Shown: in pieces, positions 1 to 8,694 of the stretch
How the letters are laid out: each line of letters opens with the position of its first letter
How positions within the stretch are numbered: the first letter of the stretch is position 1
Assembly: GCF_017488845.2 (NCBI RefSeq)
Contig: NZ_CP083370.1
Span: 2,542,001-2,606,000, forward strand
From: Ensifer canadensis
GTDB taxonomy: Bacteria > Pseudomonadota > Alphaproteobacteria > Rhizobiales > Rhizobiaceae
Reading direction: 5' to 3'
Length of the DNA: 64,000 nt
Position numbers and translations under genes: made by a program
The notes under the pieces: model-generated
What the model was told of the DNA's origin: nothing
Database searches by the model: none
Seen by the model: only the letters and a program-made list of their open reading frames with translations

Positions 1-37
1 CCAGTTGCGACAGGCCGGATACGTCAGTCTTGCTCAT
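1..37 (-). CDS. queF: 7-cyano-7-deazaguanine reductase QueF (partial, N-terminus only)
   Basis: Only the first 12 residues are in the window, MSKTDVSGLSQL, read leftwards off the edge. This start matches my memory of rhizobial QueF, the NADPH-dependent enzyme that reduces preQ0 to preQ1 in queuosine synthesis. Its ATG overlaps the stop of the CDF transporter gene by four bases (ATGA), so the two are probably co-transcribed and translationally coupled. The identification rests on a very short stretch plus remembered gene order next to the CDF and trpE genes in Sinorhizobium, so it is provisional. Confidence 0.6.
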   Translation of the reverse strand, partial: MSKTDVSGLSQL

Positions 38-954
38 TTGCGTGGTGCTCCACTTACCTTTACGCGCACGCCGTGCGCCTTTTCACCTTCCGGCTCGACA
101 TGGATCGCGATCTTGGCGCCGGGGTGAACGGCGCGTATCGCGTCCTCGATGCGATCGCAGATATCATGCGCCTCGCCGACCGGCATCATTTCCGGCACGA
201 CCATGTGGAAATCCACAAAAATCACCGGGCCTGCCTGGCGGGTCTTGAGATCGTGCACTCCAAGCGAGCCCTTGCCGTTGGCGGCGATCGCCTGCTTGAT
301 CGCCTCCTCCTCCTCGGCCGGCACCGCCCGGTCCATCAACCCGTCAATCGACCGCGAGATCACCATCCAGCCCTGGAACAGGATATTGCAGGCGACGATG
401 ACGGCCAGCAAGGGATCAAGGATCGCGTAACCCGTGGCAATGGCAAGACCAAGGCCGATCAAAACGCCGATCGAGGTCACGACGTCAGACAGAATATGAT
501 GGCCGTCGGCGCTGAGAGCCGGCGAGCGATGCTTCCGACCGGCGCTGATCAGCACATAGGCCCAGATGGCGTTGACGACACCAGCAGCAAAGTTGATCGC
601 CAGGCCGAGCGCCGGAGCTTCCAACATCACCGGCGCCATCATCGCCGGCACCGCTTCCCAGACGATCAGCAATGCGGCAACGACGATCAGCACGCCCTCG
701 ATAACCGCGGAAAAATACTCCGCCTTGTGGTGCCCGAAGGGATGGCCGGCATCCGCCGGTTTCGCCGCATAGCCGATCATCAGATAGGCGATCACCGCCG
801 CAATCACATTGACTGTCGACTCAAGACCATCCGACAAAAGGGCCACCGAGCCGGTAAGCCACCAGGCAAGCAGCTTCAGCCCCAGCACAGCCAGAGAAAG
901 CGGAATGCCCCAGAAGGCAAGCCGCAGGACGGTTCGGTTATCGGATAGAGACAT
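34..954 (-). CDS. Cation diffusion facilitator (CDF) family metal transporter
   Basis: Inner-membrane proton-coupled exporter of divalent metals such as zinc, iron or manganese; the metal cannot be told from sequence. About 306 residues, normal for the family. It shows the hydrophobic N-terminal helices, the LLSDGLES metal-site motif in helix 2, the HPFGHHKAEYFSA loop, the HHILSDVVTS motif in helix 5 (HxxxD), and a hydrophilic C-terminal dimerisation domain ending in a PEGEKAHG tail. A second ATG three codons upstream (963) touches a GAGGA Shine-Dalgarno sequence directly, whereas the ATG at 954 sits nine bases from it, so 954 is preferred. The gene overlaps queF by four bases. Confidence 0.9.
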   Translation of the reverse strand: MSLSDNRTVLRLAFWGIPLSLAVLGLKLLAWWLTGSVALLSDGLESTVNVIAAVIAYLMIGYAAKPADAGHPFGHHKAEYFSAVIEGVLIVVAALLIVWEAVPAMMAPVMLEAPALGLAINFAAGVVNAIWAYVLISAGRKHRSPALSADGHHILSDVVTSIGVLIGLGLAIATGYAILDPLLAVIVACNILFQGWMVISRSIDGLMDRAVPAEEEEAIKQAIAANGKGSLGVHDLKTRQAGPVIFVDFHMVVPEMMPVGEAHDICDRIEDAIRAVHPGAKIAIHVEPEGEKAHGVRVKVSGAPRK

Positions 955-1011
955 CTTCTTCATTCCTCATGCAGATGCAAACGAGTTGCAAACGCAAGCC
1001 CATTGAAACGC

Positions 1012-1042
1012 AAAACCGCCCGCGCGAATTTCGCGCAGGCGG
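1012..1042 (-). terminator. Rho-independent terminator between MFS and CDF genes
   Basis: CCGCC (1016-1020) and GGCGG (1038-1042) enclose a GC-rich self-complementary core (GCGCGAA/TTCGCGC). Read on the minus strand the stem is followed by TTTTGCG. It lies downstream of the MFS gene and upstream of the CDF gene, so it should separate the two transcripts. Confidence 0.6.
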
Positions 1043-1108
1043 TCAATGGGAAACATATGTGCCATCGATGCCGGCTTGTCAAAGGTGCGTTCGGCTCCTG
1101 CCCGTTTT

Positions 1109-2653
1109 TTAAGGGTCCGTAATCGTACCCGGCATCAGATCGGTTTCGGCGCTTTCGACTTCTTCGGCGCCCTTGCCGAGGTACAGGAAGACGACCACGG
1201 CCGTTGCCGTGGTAATGGCCGTCAACAGCCAGAGCAGCGTCCCGAACGCGCTGCTATAGGCTTGAAGCAGTGCAAGGCGCTCAACCGACGGCACTATGCT
1301 GCCGGCCGCAGCCACGTTGCCGGTGACGAGCCTCTGGGCGACATCGGCGGCGTGGCCGCCGGCTGCCGACCCCAATTTGATCTGCGTGAAGACAGAGAGA
1401 AGCGCTGTCACCACCGCAAGGGCGATCCCTTCGCCCGCAACACGGGTGGTGCTGAAGATACCCGTCGCCATTCCCGCCCGCTCCTTCGGCACCACGCTGA
1501 CCGCCAGCCCATCCATCAAACCCCAGGGCAGGCTGATGCCGATGCCGACGAGCAGCAATGGTGGGACCAGCAGCCCCGGCGCCGAGCCCACGGGAAACTG
1601 GCTGAGCCAGCCAAGCCCGGCGGCTGAAACCAGCAATCCGGTCCCGCAGATGACGGCCGGCGCAAACCAGCGCGTCAACAGACCGGCGGCGATCGGCAGG
1701 AGGAGCAGCGGAGCCGAGAGCGCAATCATCATCCGCCCCCCGGCAATCTCGCTCATGCCTTCGATGCCGATGAACCGCACCGGCAGAAGAATGAGCAGCA
1801 CGACGAAACCATAAGCCGGCGCCGCCGCGAGCAGTTGTACGCCGACAAAGCGCGGATACTTGAACAAGGACAGATCCAGCATCGGCCGCGCCACGGAACG
1901 CTCGATTCGGTAGAAGACAAAGAAGAAGACAACCGCAGCTACCAGCACAGCGAGGACGAAAGGATCGCTCCAGCCGGCCTCGGGCAGCTGCAGGATGCCA
2001 AATGTCAGGAATGCCAGCGCCAGCGTGAACGTCACCGCCCCCTTCCAGTCGAGGCCGCCCGCATTCGGGTCGCGCGTTTCCCGCAGGAAAACGGCACCGA
2101 GCGCAAAGGCAAAGGCCGCGAGCGCGACGACAAGCAGGAAGATTGCCGGCCAGCCGAGCGCCTCGACCACGAGGCCGGAGGCAATGGGGCCAAATGCCAG
2201 GCCGACGCCAAAGCTCGCACCGACGACGCTGAACGCCCGCAGCCGTTGCCCCTCTTCAAACTCCTGTGCCAGTGAAGCCATGCCGCCCGAAAACGCTGCC
2301 GCCGCCCCGACACCCTGCAAGGCCCTGAGAATGTCGAACAAGACAATATCGTTGGCGAAGGCAAGGCCGAGCGAGAACAGGCCGAAGGCTGCAAGCCCGC
2401 CGAGGAACATGCGCTTGCGGCCATAGCTATCGGCAAGCGCGCCCGCCGCCATCAGGGTGCTGCCGAAGGTCAGCATGAAGGCGTTCGTGACCCAGTTGAG
2501 CGCCAGCGGGCTTCCACCCAGCGTCCGGCTGATCGCGGGCAGTGCCACCGCCGGCCCGGTGAAGGTCAGCGGCATGGCGGCGGCCGCACAACAAACAGCA
2601 ACAAGAACGCACAACCGTCCGGCGTTGCTCCTACTCCTGGTCTTTTCTCTCAT
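1109..2653 (-). CDS. MFS drug/solute efflux transporter, DHA2 (EmrB/QacA) type
   Basis: Inner-membrane proton antiporter of 514 residues with many hydrophobic segments, a length typical of 14-helix DHA2 carriers. The motif-A loop appears as LADSYGRKRMFLGG near residue 75, and the region around FTGPAVALPAISRTLG matches the usual first periplasmic loop. An open frame continues 98 codons upstream, but that part overlaps the divergent LysR gene, so the ATG at 2653 (MREKTRSRSN) is chosen. It is transcribed divergently from the LysR gene 178 bases away, a common arrangement in which the regulator controls the efflux gene. Substrate unknown. Confidence 0.85.
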   Translation of the reverse strand: MREKTRSRSNAGRLCVLVAVCCAAAAMPLTFTGPAVALPAISRTLGGSPLALNWVTNAFMLTFGSTLMAAGALADSYGRKRMFLGGLAAFGLFSLGLAFANDIVLFDILRALQGVGAAAAFSGGMASLAQEFEEGQRLRAFSVVGASFGVGLAFGPIASGLVVEALGWPAIFLLVVALAAFAFALGAVFLRETRDPNAGGLDWKGAVTFTLALAFLTFGILQLPEAGWSDPFVLAVLVAAVVFFFVFYRIERSVARPMLDLSLFKYPRFVGVQLLAAAPAYGFVVLLILLPVRFIGIEGMSEIAGGRMMIALSAPLLLLPIAAGLLTRWFAPAVICGTGLLVSAAGLGWLSQFPVGSAPGLLVPPLLLVGIGISLPWGLMDGLAVSVVPKERAGMATGIFSTTRVAGEGIALAVVTALLSVFTQIKLGSAAGGHAADVAQRLVTGNVAAAGSIVPSVERLALLQAYSSAFGTLLWLLTAITTATAVVVFLYLGKGAEEVESAETDLMPGTITDP

Positions 2654-2692
2654 GTCTTGCAGTCCCGATGTGTTCGAGCAAGGAAGGACCCG

Positions 2693-2718
2693 CCGGTCGC
2701 ACTTCGTGAGGCGACCGG
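2693..2718. promoter_or_regulatory. Inverted repeat in the divergent MFS/LysR promoter region
   Basis: A perfect 8-base inverted repeat, CCGGTCGC (2693-2700) and GCGACCGG (2711-2718), with a 10-base spacer, followed at once by another CCGGTCGG. It lies midway between the two divergent starts (2653 and 2832). Its position and dyad symmetry fit a LysR-type operator; the spacing is near the T-N11-A class. Inference only. Confidence 0.45.
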
Positions 2719-2831
2719 TCGCCGGTCGGTGGGTATCGATTGACTTGAGGAGGATAGATTGGACAGAATGGCTGGGAAATACCGCCATCATTCCACTCTT
2801 GGCGGAAAAAAACGCTCGAATAGGAGAGGCA

Positions 2832-3749
2832 ATGGATCGCTTGGGTGGACTGACGGCCTTTGTTCGAACCGCCGATCTCGGCAGCTTTGTCGCTGCCGGA
2901 CGGGTCCTTGGCCTATCCGCTTCGGCCGTTGGCAAGGCGGTGACCAATCTCGAGAGACAGCTTGGCGTTCGCCTGTTTCAACGCTCGACACGCAGCATCC
3001 GGCTGACGGAGGAAGGGCGGCTGTTTCACGAGCGCTGCCGTCGCGTCCTCGACGATCTAGACGATGCCGAGGCATCGCTAGCCCAAGCCGTCGCGGCTCC
3101 ACGCGGGCGCCTGCGCGTCAGCGTTCCGATCGTCAGTTATCACCTGCTGCTGCCGGTGCTGCCGGAATTCGTTGAGCGCTATCCCGAAGTCGAACTCGAT
3201 CTCGATTTCAACGATCGCATCGTCGACCTGATCGATGAGGAGGTCGATGTCGCTATCCGCAGCGGCGATTTGCCGGATTCCCGGCTGATGTCGAGAGCCC
3301 TGCGCCCGTTCCGGCTTCTGCTTTGCGCCGCCCCAAGCTACCTCGCCGATCACGGCACGCCCGAATGCCCACGGGATCTCGATGGTCACCGGGCAATCCG
3401 CTTCCGGTTTCCCAACAGCCGCAAACTGCAGGACTGGCCGATTGTCATGTCAGGCACCATGCCGCCGATGTGCACAGTGCTGACCTGCAACAATATGGAG
3501 GCATTGCGTGGCGCCGTGATCAGCGGTCTCGGCATTGGCTGCATGCCGGACTTTCTGGCGCGCGGGCCGCTTGCCGACGGCGCGCTTAAAACGGTGCTCG
3601 ACGCCCATCTCAACGCACCCGGCCAGTTTCACCTTCTCTGGCCCTCGAACCGGCACCTCTCGCCCAAGGTCCGGGTCTTCGTCGATTTCCTCAGCGAGCG
3701 GCTGTTTGCCGATCGCTGCGAAATTCCGGGCGCGCCAAGCGCCCCATGA
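2832..3749 (+). CDS. LysR-family transcriptional regulator
   Basis: DNA-binding regulator of 305 residues. The N-terminal winged helix-turn-helix covers about residues 1-60 (GSFVAAGRVLGLSASAVGKA), followed by an effector-binding domain with two periplasmic-binding-protein-like lobes (about 90-295). The sequence RLFQRSTRSIRLTEEG is typical of the CrgA/AaeR-like branch. The frame stays open upstream, but the ATG at 2832 has a good AGGAGA Shine-Dalgarno seven bases before it and begins exactly where family members begin. It is divergent from the MFS carrier, its most likely target. The effector is unknown. Confidence 0.9.
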   Translation: MDRLGGLTAFVRTADLGSFVAAGRVLGLSASAVGKAVTNLERQLGVRLFQRSTRSIRLTEEGRLFHERCRRVLDDLDDAEASLAQAVAAPRGRLRVSVPIVSYHLLLPVLPEFVERYPEVELDLDFNDRIVDLIDEEVDVAIRSGDLPDSRLMSRALRPFRLLLCAAPSYLADHGTPECPRDLDGHRAIRFRFPNSRKLQDWPIVMSGTMPPMCTVLTCNNMEALRGAVISGLGIGCMPDFLARGPLADGALKTVLDAHLNAPGQFHLLWPSNRHLSPKVRVFVDFLSERLFADRCEIPGAPSAP

Positions 3750-3825
3750 AGGCACCTGCCAGCCCGACAACGAAAGCGCCGCCCTTTGATACGGAGGCGG
3801 CGCCTGATTGTCTGCGGTTCGTTTC

Positions 3826-6015
3826 TTAGGCGGCCTTGACCTTCGCCCGCTTGGCCAGATGCGCCACCACGTTTTCGATCATGCGCATGCCGGCATCGCC
3901 GCCGAGCGTCATGATCGATTCCGGGTGGAACTGCACGGCTGCCACCGGCTCCTTGGTATGCTCGATGCCCATGATCGTGCCGTCTTCACTTTCGGCGGTG
4001 ATCATGAAATCGCGCGGCAGGCTCGACGGATCGGCAAAGATCGAGTGATAGCGACCGACGGTCACCTCCTTGCCGAGGCCGGAGAAGACGATGCCGGGTT
4101 CGAGCACGCGGATGCGCGACGGCTTGCCGTGCATCGGGATCGCCAGCTGCCTGAGATCGCCGCCATAGGCTTCGGCAAGCGCCTGCAGGCCGAGGCAGAC
4201 GCCGAAGATCGGCAGATCGCGGGCACGCGCCTTCTTGATCGTTGCCTTGCAGTCGAAATCCTTCGGGTTGCCGGGTCCCGGCGACAGCACGACGAGATCC
4301 GGCTTCACCCGGTCGAAGATCTCTTCGGCCACCGGCGAGCGCACCGTCGTCACCGTTGCCCCCGTTTGGCGGAAGTAATTCGCCAGCGTGTGCACGAAGC
4401 TGTCCTCGTGGTCGACAAGCAGGATGTTGACGCCGGCGCCTACGGCGGCGACGTCACGGCCGGCCTTGCCGCTGTTGGCGGATTTCGCGTCACGAATGGC
4501 TGCGATCATGGCAGAGGCCTTCAGTTCGGTTTCGGCTTCTTCTTCTTCCGGGTTTGAATCGTAGAGCAGCGTCGCGCCCGCCCTCACCTCGGCAATGCCG
4601 TCCTTGATGCGGATGGTGCGGAGCGTCAGGCCGGTGTTCATGTCGCCGTTGAAGCCGACCATGCCGATGGCGCCACCATACCATGCGCGCGGGCTCTTCT
4701 CGTGGCCTTCGATGAAGCGCATCGCCCAGAGTTTCGGCGCACCGGTGACGGTGACGGCCCAGGCGTGGCTGAGGAAGCCGTCGAAGGCGTCCATATCGTC
4801 GCGCAGGCGCCCCTCGATGTGGTCGACCGTGTGGATCAGGCGCGAATACATCTCGATCTGGCGGCGGCCGATGACCTTGACGGAGCCGGGAACGCAGACG
4901 CGGCTCTTGTCGTTGCGGTCGACATCCGAGCACATGGTCAGTTCGGACTCGTCCTTCTTGGAATTCAGCAGCTTCAGGATCTGCTCGCTGTCGGCGATCG
5001 GGTCGTCACCGCGCTTGATCGTGCCGGAAATCGGGCAGGTCTCGATGCGGCGGCCGGACACGCGCACGAACATTTCCGGCGAGGCGCCGACCAGGTATTC
5101 CTGGTTTCCGAGATTGATGAAGAAGGAATAGGGCGACGGGTTGATCGCCTTCAACCGTTTGGAGATCTCCGACGGCTTGCTGTCGCAGCGCTCGAAGAAC
5201 TTCTGGCCGGGAACGACCTCGAAGAGATCGCCGCGGCGGAAGCTTTCCTTCGCCTTGACCACAAGCTCGGCATATTCGCCGGGCCGGTGGTCCCCATGCG
5301 GCGGAATGATGTCGACGGTCTGGAAGGGTTCGCTGGCGATCTCCTCCGTCTTGCCTTCAGTCGAAACACCGTCCTTGGCGAAGTCATAGCGGTCGATCCA
5401 GGCCTTGGCGGCATAGTGGTCGACGACCAGGATCTCATCCGGCAGGAACAGAACCATGTCGCGCTGGTCGTCCGGGCGCTTCAGCTTCAGCTCGATGGCG
5501 TCGAACTGGAAGGCGAGATCGTAACCGAAGGCGCCATAAAGGCCGAGGCTCGCATCCTCCGCCGAATGGAAGAGGTTGGTGACGGCCCGAAGCACGGTGA
5601 AGACCGTCGGCATCTTCGAGCGCTCTTCCTCGGTGAAGACACGGTCGGGCGCGTTGATCGTCAGGTCGAGACGGGTCGCCGTCGAGGTGCCGAGCGTGAT
5701 GTCGGCGACGGTTTTCAGATGGTCCGAAATGATCGACAGCAGCACTTCGCCGCGGCCGTTATAGGCTTCGATCCAGAGCGAGCGGCCGAAGGAGGAAATG
5801 CCGAGCGGCGGGTCGACGACGGCAGTGTCCCAGCGCGTGTAGCGGCCCGGATATTCGTAGTTGGACGAAAACACCGCGCCGCGACGTTCGTCCAGCCTGT
5901 CGACATAGCTTGAAATCGAATCCGCATAGGAGGCTTCGCGCCGCCTGCGGGTGACGACGATCCCGCCCCTGGTGGTATAGCTTTCCGCGCCGTCTTCGAG
6001 AATTACCGTTGCCAT
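3826..6015 (-). CDS. trpE: Anthranilate synthase, fused TrpE-TrpG
   Basis: Converts chorismate and glutamine to anthranilate, the first step of tryptophan synthesis, in one 729-residue polypeptide, the length known for Sinorhizobium TrpE(G). The TrpE half (about 1-510) carries the chorismate-binding core with [16 protein letters not shown] and [20 protein letters not shown]. The glutamine amidotransferase half (about 530-729) has the oxyanion strand LSPGPGNP, the nucleophile Cys in GVCLGLQ, and the His-Glu pair in QFHPES. The ATG at 6015 is preceded by GGAG; an in-frame ATG 11 codons earlier lacks such a site. Expression is controlled by the trpL attenuator just upstream. Confidence 0.97.
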   Translation of the reverse strand: MATVILEDGAESYTTRGGIVVTRRRREASYADSISSYVDRLDERRGAVFSSNYEYPGRYTRWDTAVVDPPLGISSFGRSLWIEAYNGRGEVLLSIISDHLKTVADITLGTSTATRLDLTINAPDRVFTEEERSKMPTVFTVLRAVTNLFHSAEDASLGLYGAFGYDLAFQFDAIELKLKRPDDQRDMVLFLPDEILVVDHYAAKAWIDRYDFAKDGVSTEGKTEEIASEPFQTVDIIPPHGDHRPGEYAELVVKAKESFRRGDLFEVVPGQKFFERCDSKPSEISKRLKAINPSPYSFFINLGNQEYLVGASPEMFVRVSGRRIETCPISGTIKRGDDPIADSEQILKLLNSKKDESELTMCSDVDRNDKSRVCVPGSVKVIGRRQIEMYSRLIHTVDHIEGRLRDDMDAFDGFLSHAWAVTVTGAPKLWAMRFIEGHEKSPRAWYGGAIGMVGFNGDMNTGLTLRTIRIKDGIAEVRAGATLLYDSNPEEEEAETELKASAMIAAIRDAKSANSGKAGRDVAAVGAGVNILLVDHEDSFVHTLANYFRQTGATVTTVRSPVAEEIFDRVKPDLVVLSPGPGNPKDFDCKATIKKARARDLPIFGVCLGLQALAEAYGGDLRQLAIPMHGKPSRIRVLEPGIVFSGLGKEVTVGRYHSIFADPSSLPRDFMITAESEDGTIMGIEHTKEPVAAVQFHPESIMTLGGDAGMRMIENVVAHLAKRAKVKAA

Positions 6016-6062
6016 TCGTCTCGCTCCGTAAAAGCCCGGTTTTTCCACGCGGCCAGAATACG

Positions 6063-6093
6063 AAAAAGCCGCCTCGAAATCTCCGGGCGGCTT
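6063..6093 (-). terminator. trp attenuator terminator hairpin
   Basis: Transcribed from the minus strand, AAGCCGCC (6093-6086) pairs with GGCGGCTT (6073-6066) and is followed by TTTTTCG. An upstream GGCGGCCTTGA segment (about 6128-6118) can pair instead with TCAAGCCGCC, making a competing antiterminator. This is the classic ribosome-mediated attenuation layout: leader peptide, antiterminator segment, terminator, then trpE 48 bases on. Confidence 0.9.
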
Positions 6094-6128
6094 GATGTCT
6101 CAATCACGCATGACTGGTCAAGGCCGCC

Positions 6129-6173
6129 TCAGCGAGCCCACCACCAGATCGAAATGTTGCGTGCATTTGTCAT
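6129..6173 (-). CDS. trpL: trp operon leader peptide TrpL
   Basis: A 14-residue ORF, MTNARNISIWWWAR, with three consecutive tryptophan codons, ending in TGA at 6129. The S. meliloti leader peptide, as I recall it, shares the NISIWWWAR end. When charged tRNA-Trp is scarce the ribosome stalls on the TGG triplet and favours the antiterminator. No Shine-Dalgarno sequence precedes the ATG (bases just before are TTCGCCC) and a promoter lies close, so a leaderless mRNA starting at or near the ATG is plausible. In S. meliloti the free peptide (peTrpL) takes part in antibiotic-responsive post-transcriptional control. Confidence 0.93.
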   Translation of the reverse strand: MTNARNISIWWWAR

Positions 6174-6182
6174 GGGCGAAAG

Positions 6183-6210
6183 TGTTAGCGCGGGTTGCAG
6201 CCTTGCGCAA
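6183..6210 (-). promoter_or_regulatory. Putative trpL-trpE promoter
   Basis: On the minus strand TTGCGC (6210-6205) and CTAACA (6188-6183) are 16 bases apart. The -10 element ends nine bases before the trpL ATG, which fits a transcript with almost no 5' untranslated region. Confidence 0.5.
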
Positions 6211-6237
6211 GCGGGAAAAAGTGCCGCCGCAGGAGCA

Positions 6238-6268
6238 AAAGAAAAGGCGGCCACGAAGGGCCGCCTTT
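6238..6268 (-). terminator. Rho-independent terminator after shmR
   Basis: Minus-strand stem AAAGGCGGCC / GGCCGCCTTT with a short loop, followed by TCTTTTGC. It lies 26 bases past the shmR stop and insulates the trpL promoter from shmR transcription. Confidence 0.8.
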
Positions 6269-6293
6269 CCGACTGGAGCTCGTCTGCGATCGA

Positions 6294-8399
6294 TCAGAAC
6301 TTGGCCTTCGCCGTGACCAGGAAGGTCCGGCCGCGACCGGTGTCGATCGTGCTGCCGGCAATGGTGCTCGACGACGGCGTGTAGGCCTTGTCGAACAGGT
6401 TCGTGACCGTTGCCGTCACTTCGAAGCCATTCTCGAACTTGTAGTTCGCGAACATATCGACCAGCCCGTAACCCGGAACGGTCGGCGGCGTGCGGTTGAT
6501 CGCACCGACGTCGGCGCTCGAAACCGCGTAGAAGCGCGTGCCGACCGTCAGGCGCTGATCTTCGAGGAAGCGGGCGCCGAGCGTCGCGCTGACGATAGTG
6601 TCCGGCAGGTAGGTCTGCACGCCGAAACCGTTGATCTGCGATGGCAGTTTGCTGTCGGTATAGGTATAGGCGAGGTCGCCGAAGACGAAGCCTGCATCAT
6701 AGGCCGCCTGCAGTTCGAAGCCCTGAACCGTCGACGTGCCAGGGTTGTTGACGAAGAAGATCTGGCGACCGCCACCAAGCATTGCCGCGGTGATGTAGTT
6801 GTCGATCCTGTTGTGGAAGTAGTTGGCCTTCACACGCAGGCTATCGCTGGAGTCGAGCAGACCGTCGAAGGAGAAGTTGGCACCAACTTCCCAGCCCTTG
6901 GAGATTTCAGGCTCCAGGAACGGATTGGGGAAGAAGGACTGACCGCTAGAGCCCGGGTGTGTTCCACCGGCAAAGGTTTCGTTGACCGTCGGCGGGCGCG
7001 AGGTCTCTGCGTAGGTCACGTAGGGCTGGAACCAGTCCGTAGGGTTGAGCGCAAGCGTGATGCTCGGATTGAGGTGTCCATCGGACTTGTCAACTGTGTA
7101 GGGACCTGCCGGAAGGCCGATCGGGTTGCCGGCGACAACGGCGCCCGAGCCGTCGAGGCTGTAGTGGTCGTAGCGCAGCCCGGCCGTCAGGTCGGCGATA
7201 CCGTAGGTGAAGGTCGTCGTGCTGAAGACGCCGGTCGTGGCATTGCGACCGCCACCGTTGACACCACCGCTCGGCCGCGCCGTGCTGTTGATGACGTCGT
7301 AATCATCGCGGAAATACTCGACGCCGTAATTGGCCCTGACCGCAACGTCACCAAGATCGAACAGCGAGGTGTTGGAGATGTCGAAGCCCTTGCCGGTGTC
7401 GATGATCTGACGGCCGGCGGCAGTACCGCCACCTCTGACGTCGGTGTCGTACTTCATCTTCAACCGGTTCCAATAGGCGTTGGCGCGGAAATCTATGAGT
7501 TCGTTGTCTGGCGTATAGGAATAGCTTGCGGCCAGCGTCTGGTTCTTCACGTTCTGGAAGTAGGAGTTGGCGAAGAAGTCATTGTCATAGGTGATGCCGC
7601 TGAACTTGAAGGTATGATCCTCATCCGGCGTAATCTCGAACTTCAGCATGCCAGACAGCAGGTCTTCCTCGGTATAGGGCACCTGAACGCCATTGCCGTT
7701 GTCGTAATTGCCAGGGTCGGCCTTGCTGATACCGCCCAGTACCGAAAAGACGTCGTTGAAGCGGTAGGCGCCGATCAGCGATTCCGACCAGCCGGCACCG
7801 TTGGTGCCATAGGTGGCGGAGGCAATGCCGCCATAGGTCTTGCCGTCCTGGATCAGGTCTTCGATGTCATAGGTCCTAAAGTTGACCGAGCCGGCCAATG
7901 CGCCACCGCCGACACCGGTGACGGCGCCGCGGGTGACGTCGATCTCGGACAGGAACGCCGGGTCGAAATAGGCGAGACCTTGCGCTTCGTGACCGGTGAA
8001 GCGGAAGTTCTGGCGCACGCCGTCGATCATCATGTTGACGCGACCGGAACCTTCGAAGCCGCGAATGTTGACGGCCACACCCGGGTTCTGCGGATTGTTC
8101 GCCGTCGACGTGCCGGGAACACCGCGCAGCAGGTCATCGGTTTCAAGCCCGGACTGCAGGTCGATCTGGTCGGTCGTCACCACGCTGACCGGGCCGGCCT
8201 TTGCATAGGGGTCGCTGGTGCGCGCGCCCTTGACGACGATCGGCGAAAGGAAGGTCTCGCCCTTCTTGGCGGCCTCGGCATTCTGTTCGTTTGCCTTCGG
8301 CGCGGTCGTCGCGGTCTGCGCGAAGGCACCAGAGGCGGCGGAAAGAGCAAGTGTAGTCGTGCACGCCAAAAGTGCCAGGCGACGGTGCCGGTTGAGCAT
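6294..8399 (-). CDS. shmR: TonB-dependent haemin receptor, ShmR type
   Basis: Outer-membrane haem/haemin uptake receptor of 701 residues. A signal peptide ends near AFAQ (about 28). The plug domain (about 50-170) includes GARTSDPYAKAGPVSVVTTDQI and NIRGFEGSGRVNMMIDGVRQ. The 22-strand barrel follows and ends in a terminal Phe (AKAKF), as outer-membrane barrels do. SRPPTVNETFAGG and NPFLEPE resemble the FRAP and NPNL signatures of haem receptors. Shine-Dalgarno AAGGA precedes the ATG. It lies beside trpE(G), as I recall for shmR in S. meliloti. A RirA-type operator overlaps its promoter, so iron repression is expected. Confidence 0.88.
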   Translation of the reverse strand: MLNRHRRLALLACTTTLALSAASGAFAQTATTAPKANEQNAEAAKKGETFLSPIVVKGARTSDPYAKAGPVSVVTTDQIDLQSGLETDDLLRGVPGTSTANNPQNPGVAVNIRGFEGSGRVNMMIDGVRQNFRFTGHEAQGLAYFDPAFLSEIDVTRGAVTGVGGGALAGSVNFRTYDIEDLIQDGKTYGGIASATYGTNGAGWSESLIGAYRFNDVFSVLGGISKADPGNYDNGNGVQVPYTEEDLLSGMLKFEITPDEDHTFKFSGITYDNDFFANSYFQNVKNQTLAASYSYTPDNELIDFRANAYWNRLKMKYDTDVRGGGTAAGRQIIDTGKGFDISNTSLFDLGDVAVRANYGVEYFRDDYDVINSTARPSGGVNGGGRNATTGVFSTTTFTYGIADLTAGLRYDHYSLDGSGAVVAGNPIGLPAGPYTVDKSDGHLNPSITLALNPTDWFQPYVTYAETSRPPTVNETFAGGTHPGSSGQSFFPNPFLEPEISKGWEVGANFSFDGLLDSSDSLRVKANYFHNRIDNYITAAMLGGGRQIFFVNNPGTSTVQGFELQAAYDAGFVFGDLAYTYTDSKLPSQINGFGVQTYLPDTIVSATLGARFLEDQRLTVGTRFYAVSSADVGAINRTPPTVPGYGLVDMFANYKFENGFEVTATVTNLFDKAYTPSSSTIAGSTIDTGRGRTFLVTAKAKF

Positions 8400-8511
8400 G
8401 GACCAATCCTTTTGAATTCATGGGCCGGGCTTGCTGTTGAGCGGCGAACTCAAGGGGCTGGCTGGGCGTGGGGTTCGAATACGTGGCGACATTGCGTCGC
8501 CTCATTTATGC

Positions 8512-8540
8512 CGCATAAAAAACATGACTATTATTGTCAA
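8512..8540 (-). promoter_or_regulatory. shmR promoter with iron-responsive operator (RirA box)
   Basis: TGACTATTATTGTCA at 8525-8539 is a perfect TGA-N9-TCA, the iron-responsive operator recognised by RirA in rhizobia. On the minus strand it overlaps a consensus -35 TTGACA (8540-8535); TATGCG 17 bases on can act as -10. Binding of RirA-FeS there would block RNA polymerase when iron is plentiful. Confidence 0.75.
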
Positions 8541-8694
8541 GATAGAAACGCCTCCCCAACAATTTATGGGATCGTCCCAATTCGGGGCGTTGCCGAACTG
8601 CAACGCTCTTTGCATCAAGCCGATGAAACCAGATGGCTTCCCATGCGTTCCTCCCCGTCGAGGCCTGCCCTCGCGGACATGTGAAAGGAAACGC

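Larger units (their letters stand above)
6063..6173 (-). ncRNA. rnTrpL attenuator small RNA (trp leader transcript)
   Basis: When attenuation occurs, the terminated leader transcript from about the trpL ATG to the terminator would be about 110 nucleotides. In Sinorhizobium meliloti this released leader (rnTrpL, earlier RcsR1) acts as a trans small RNA, and its peptide has separate roles. The sequence here shows all elements: the leader ORF, the mutually exclusive stems and the U-tract. The trans function is inferred from the relative. Confidence 0.75.

Noticed and set aside
8455..8500. GGGGTTCGAATACG resembling a tRNA T-arm
   Set aside because: No matching acceptor stem, anticodon arm or CCA-side partner nearby; it lies in the shmR upstream region.
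6195..8684. An 829-codon open frame on the plus strand opposite shmR
   Set aside because: It runs through the terminator, the whole receptor gene and its promoter; translation has no recognisable domain.
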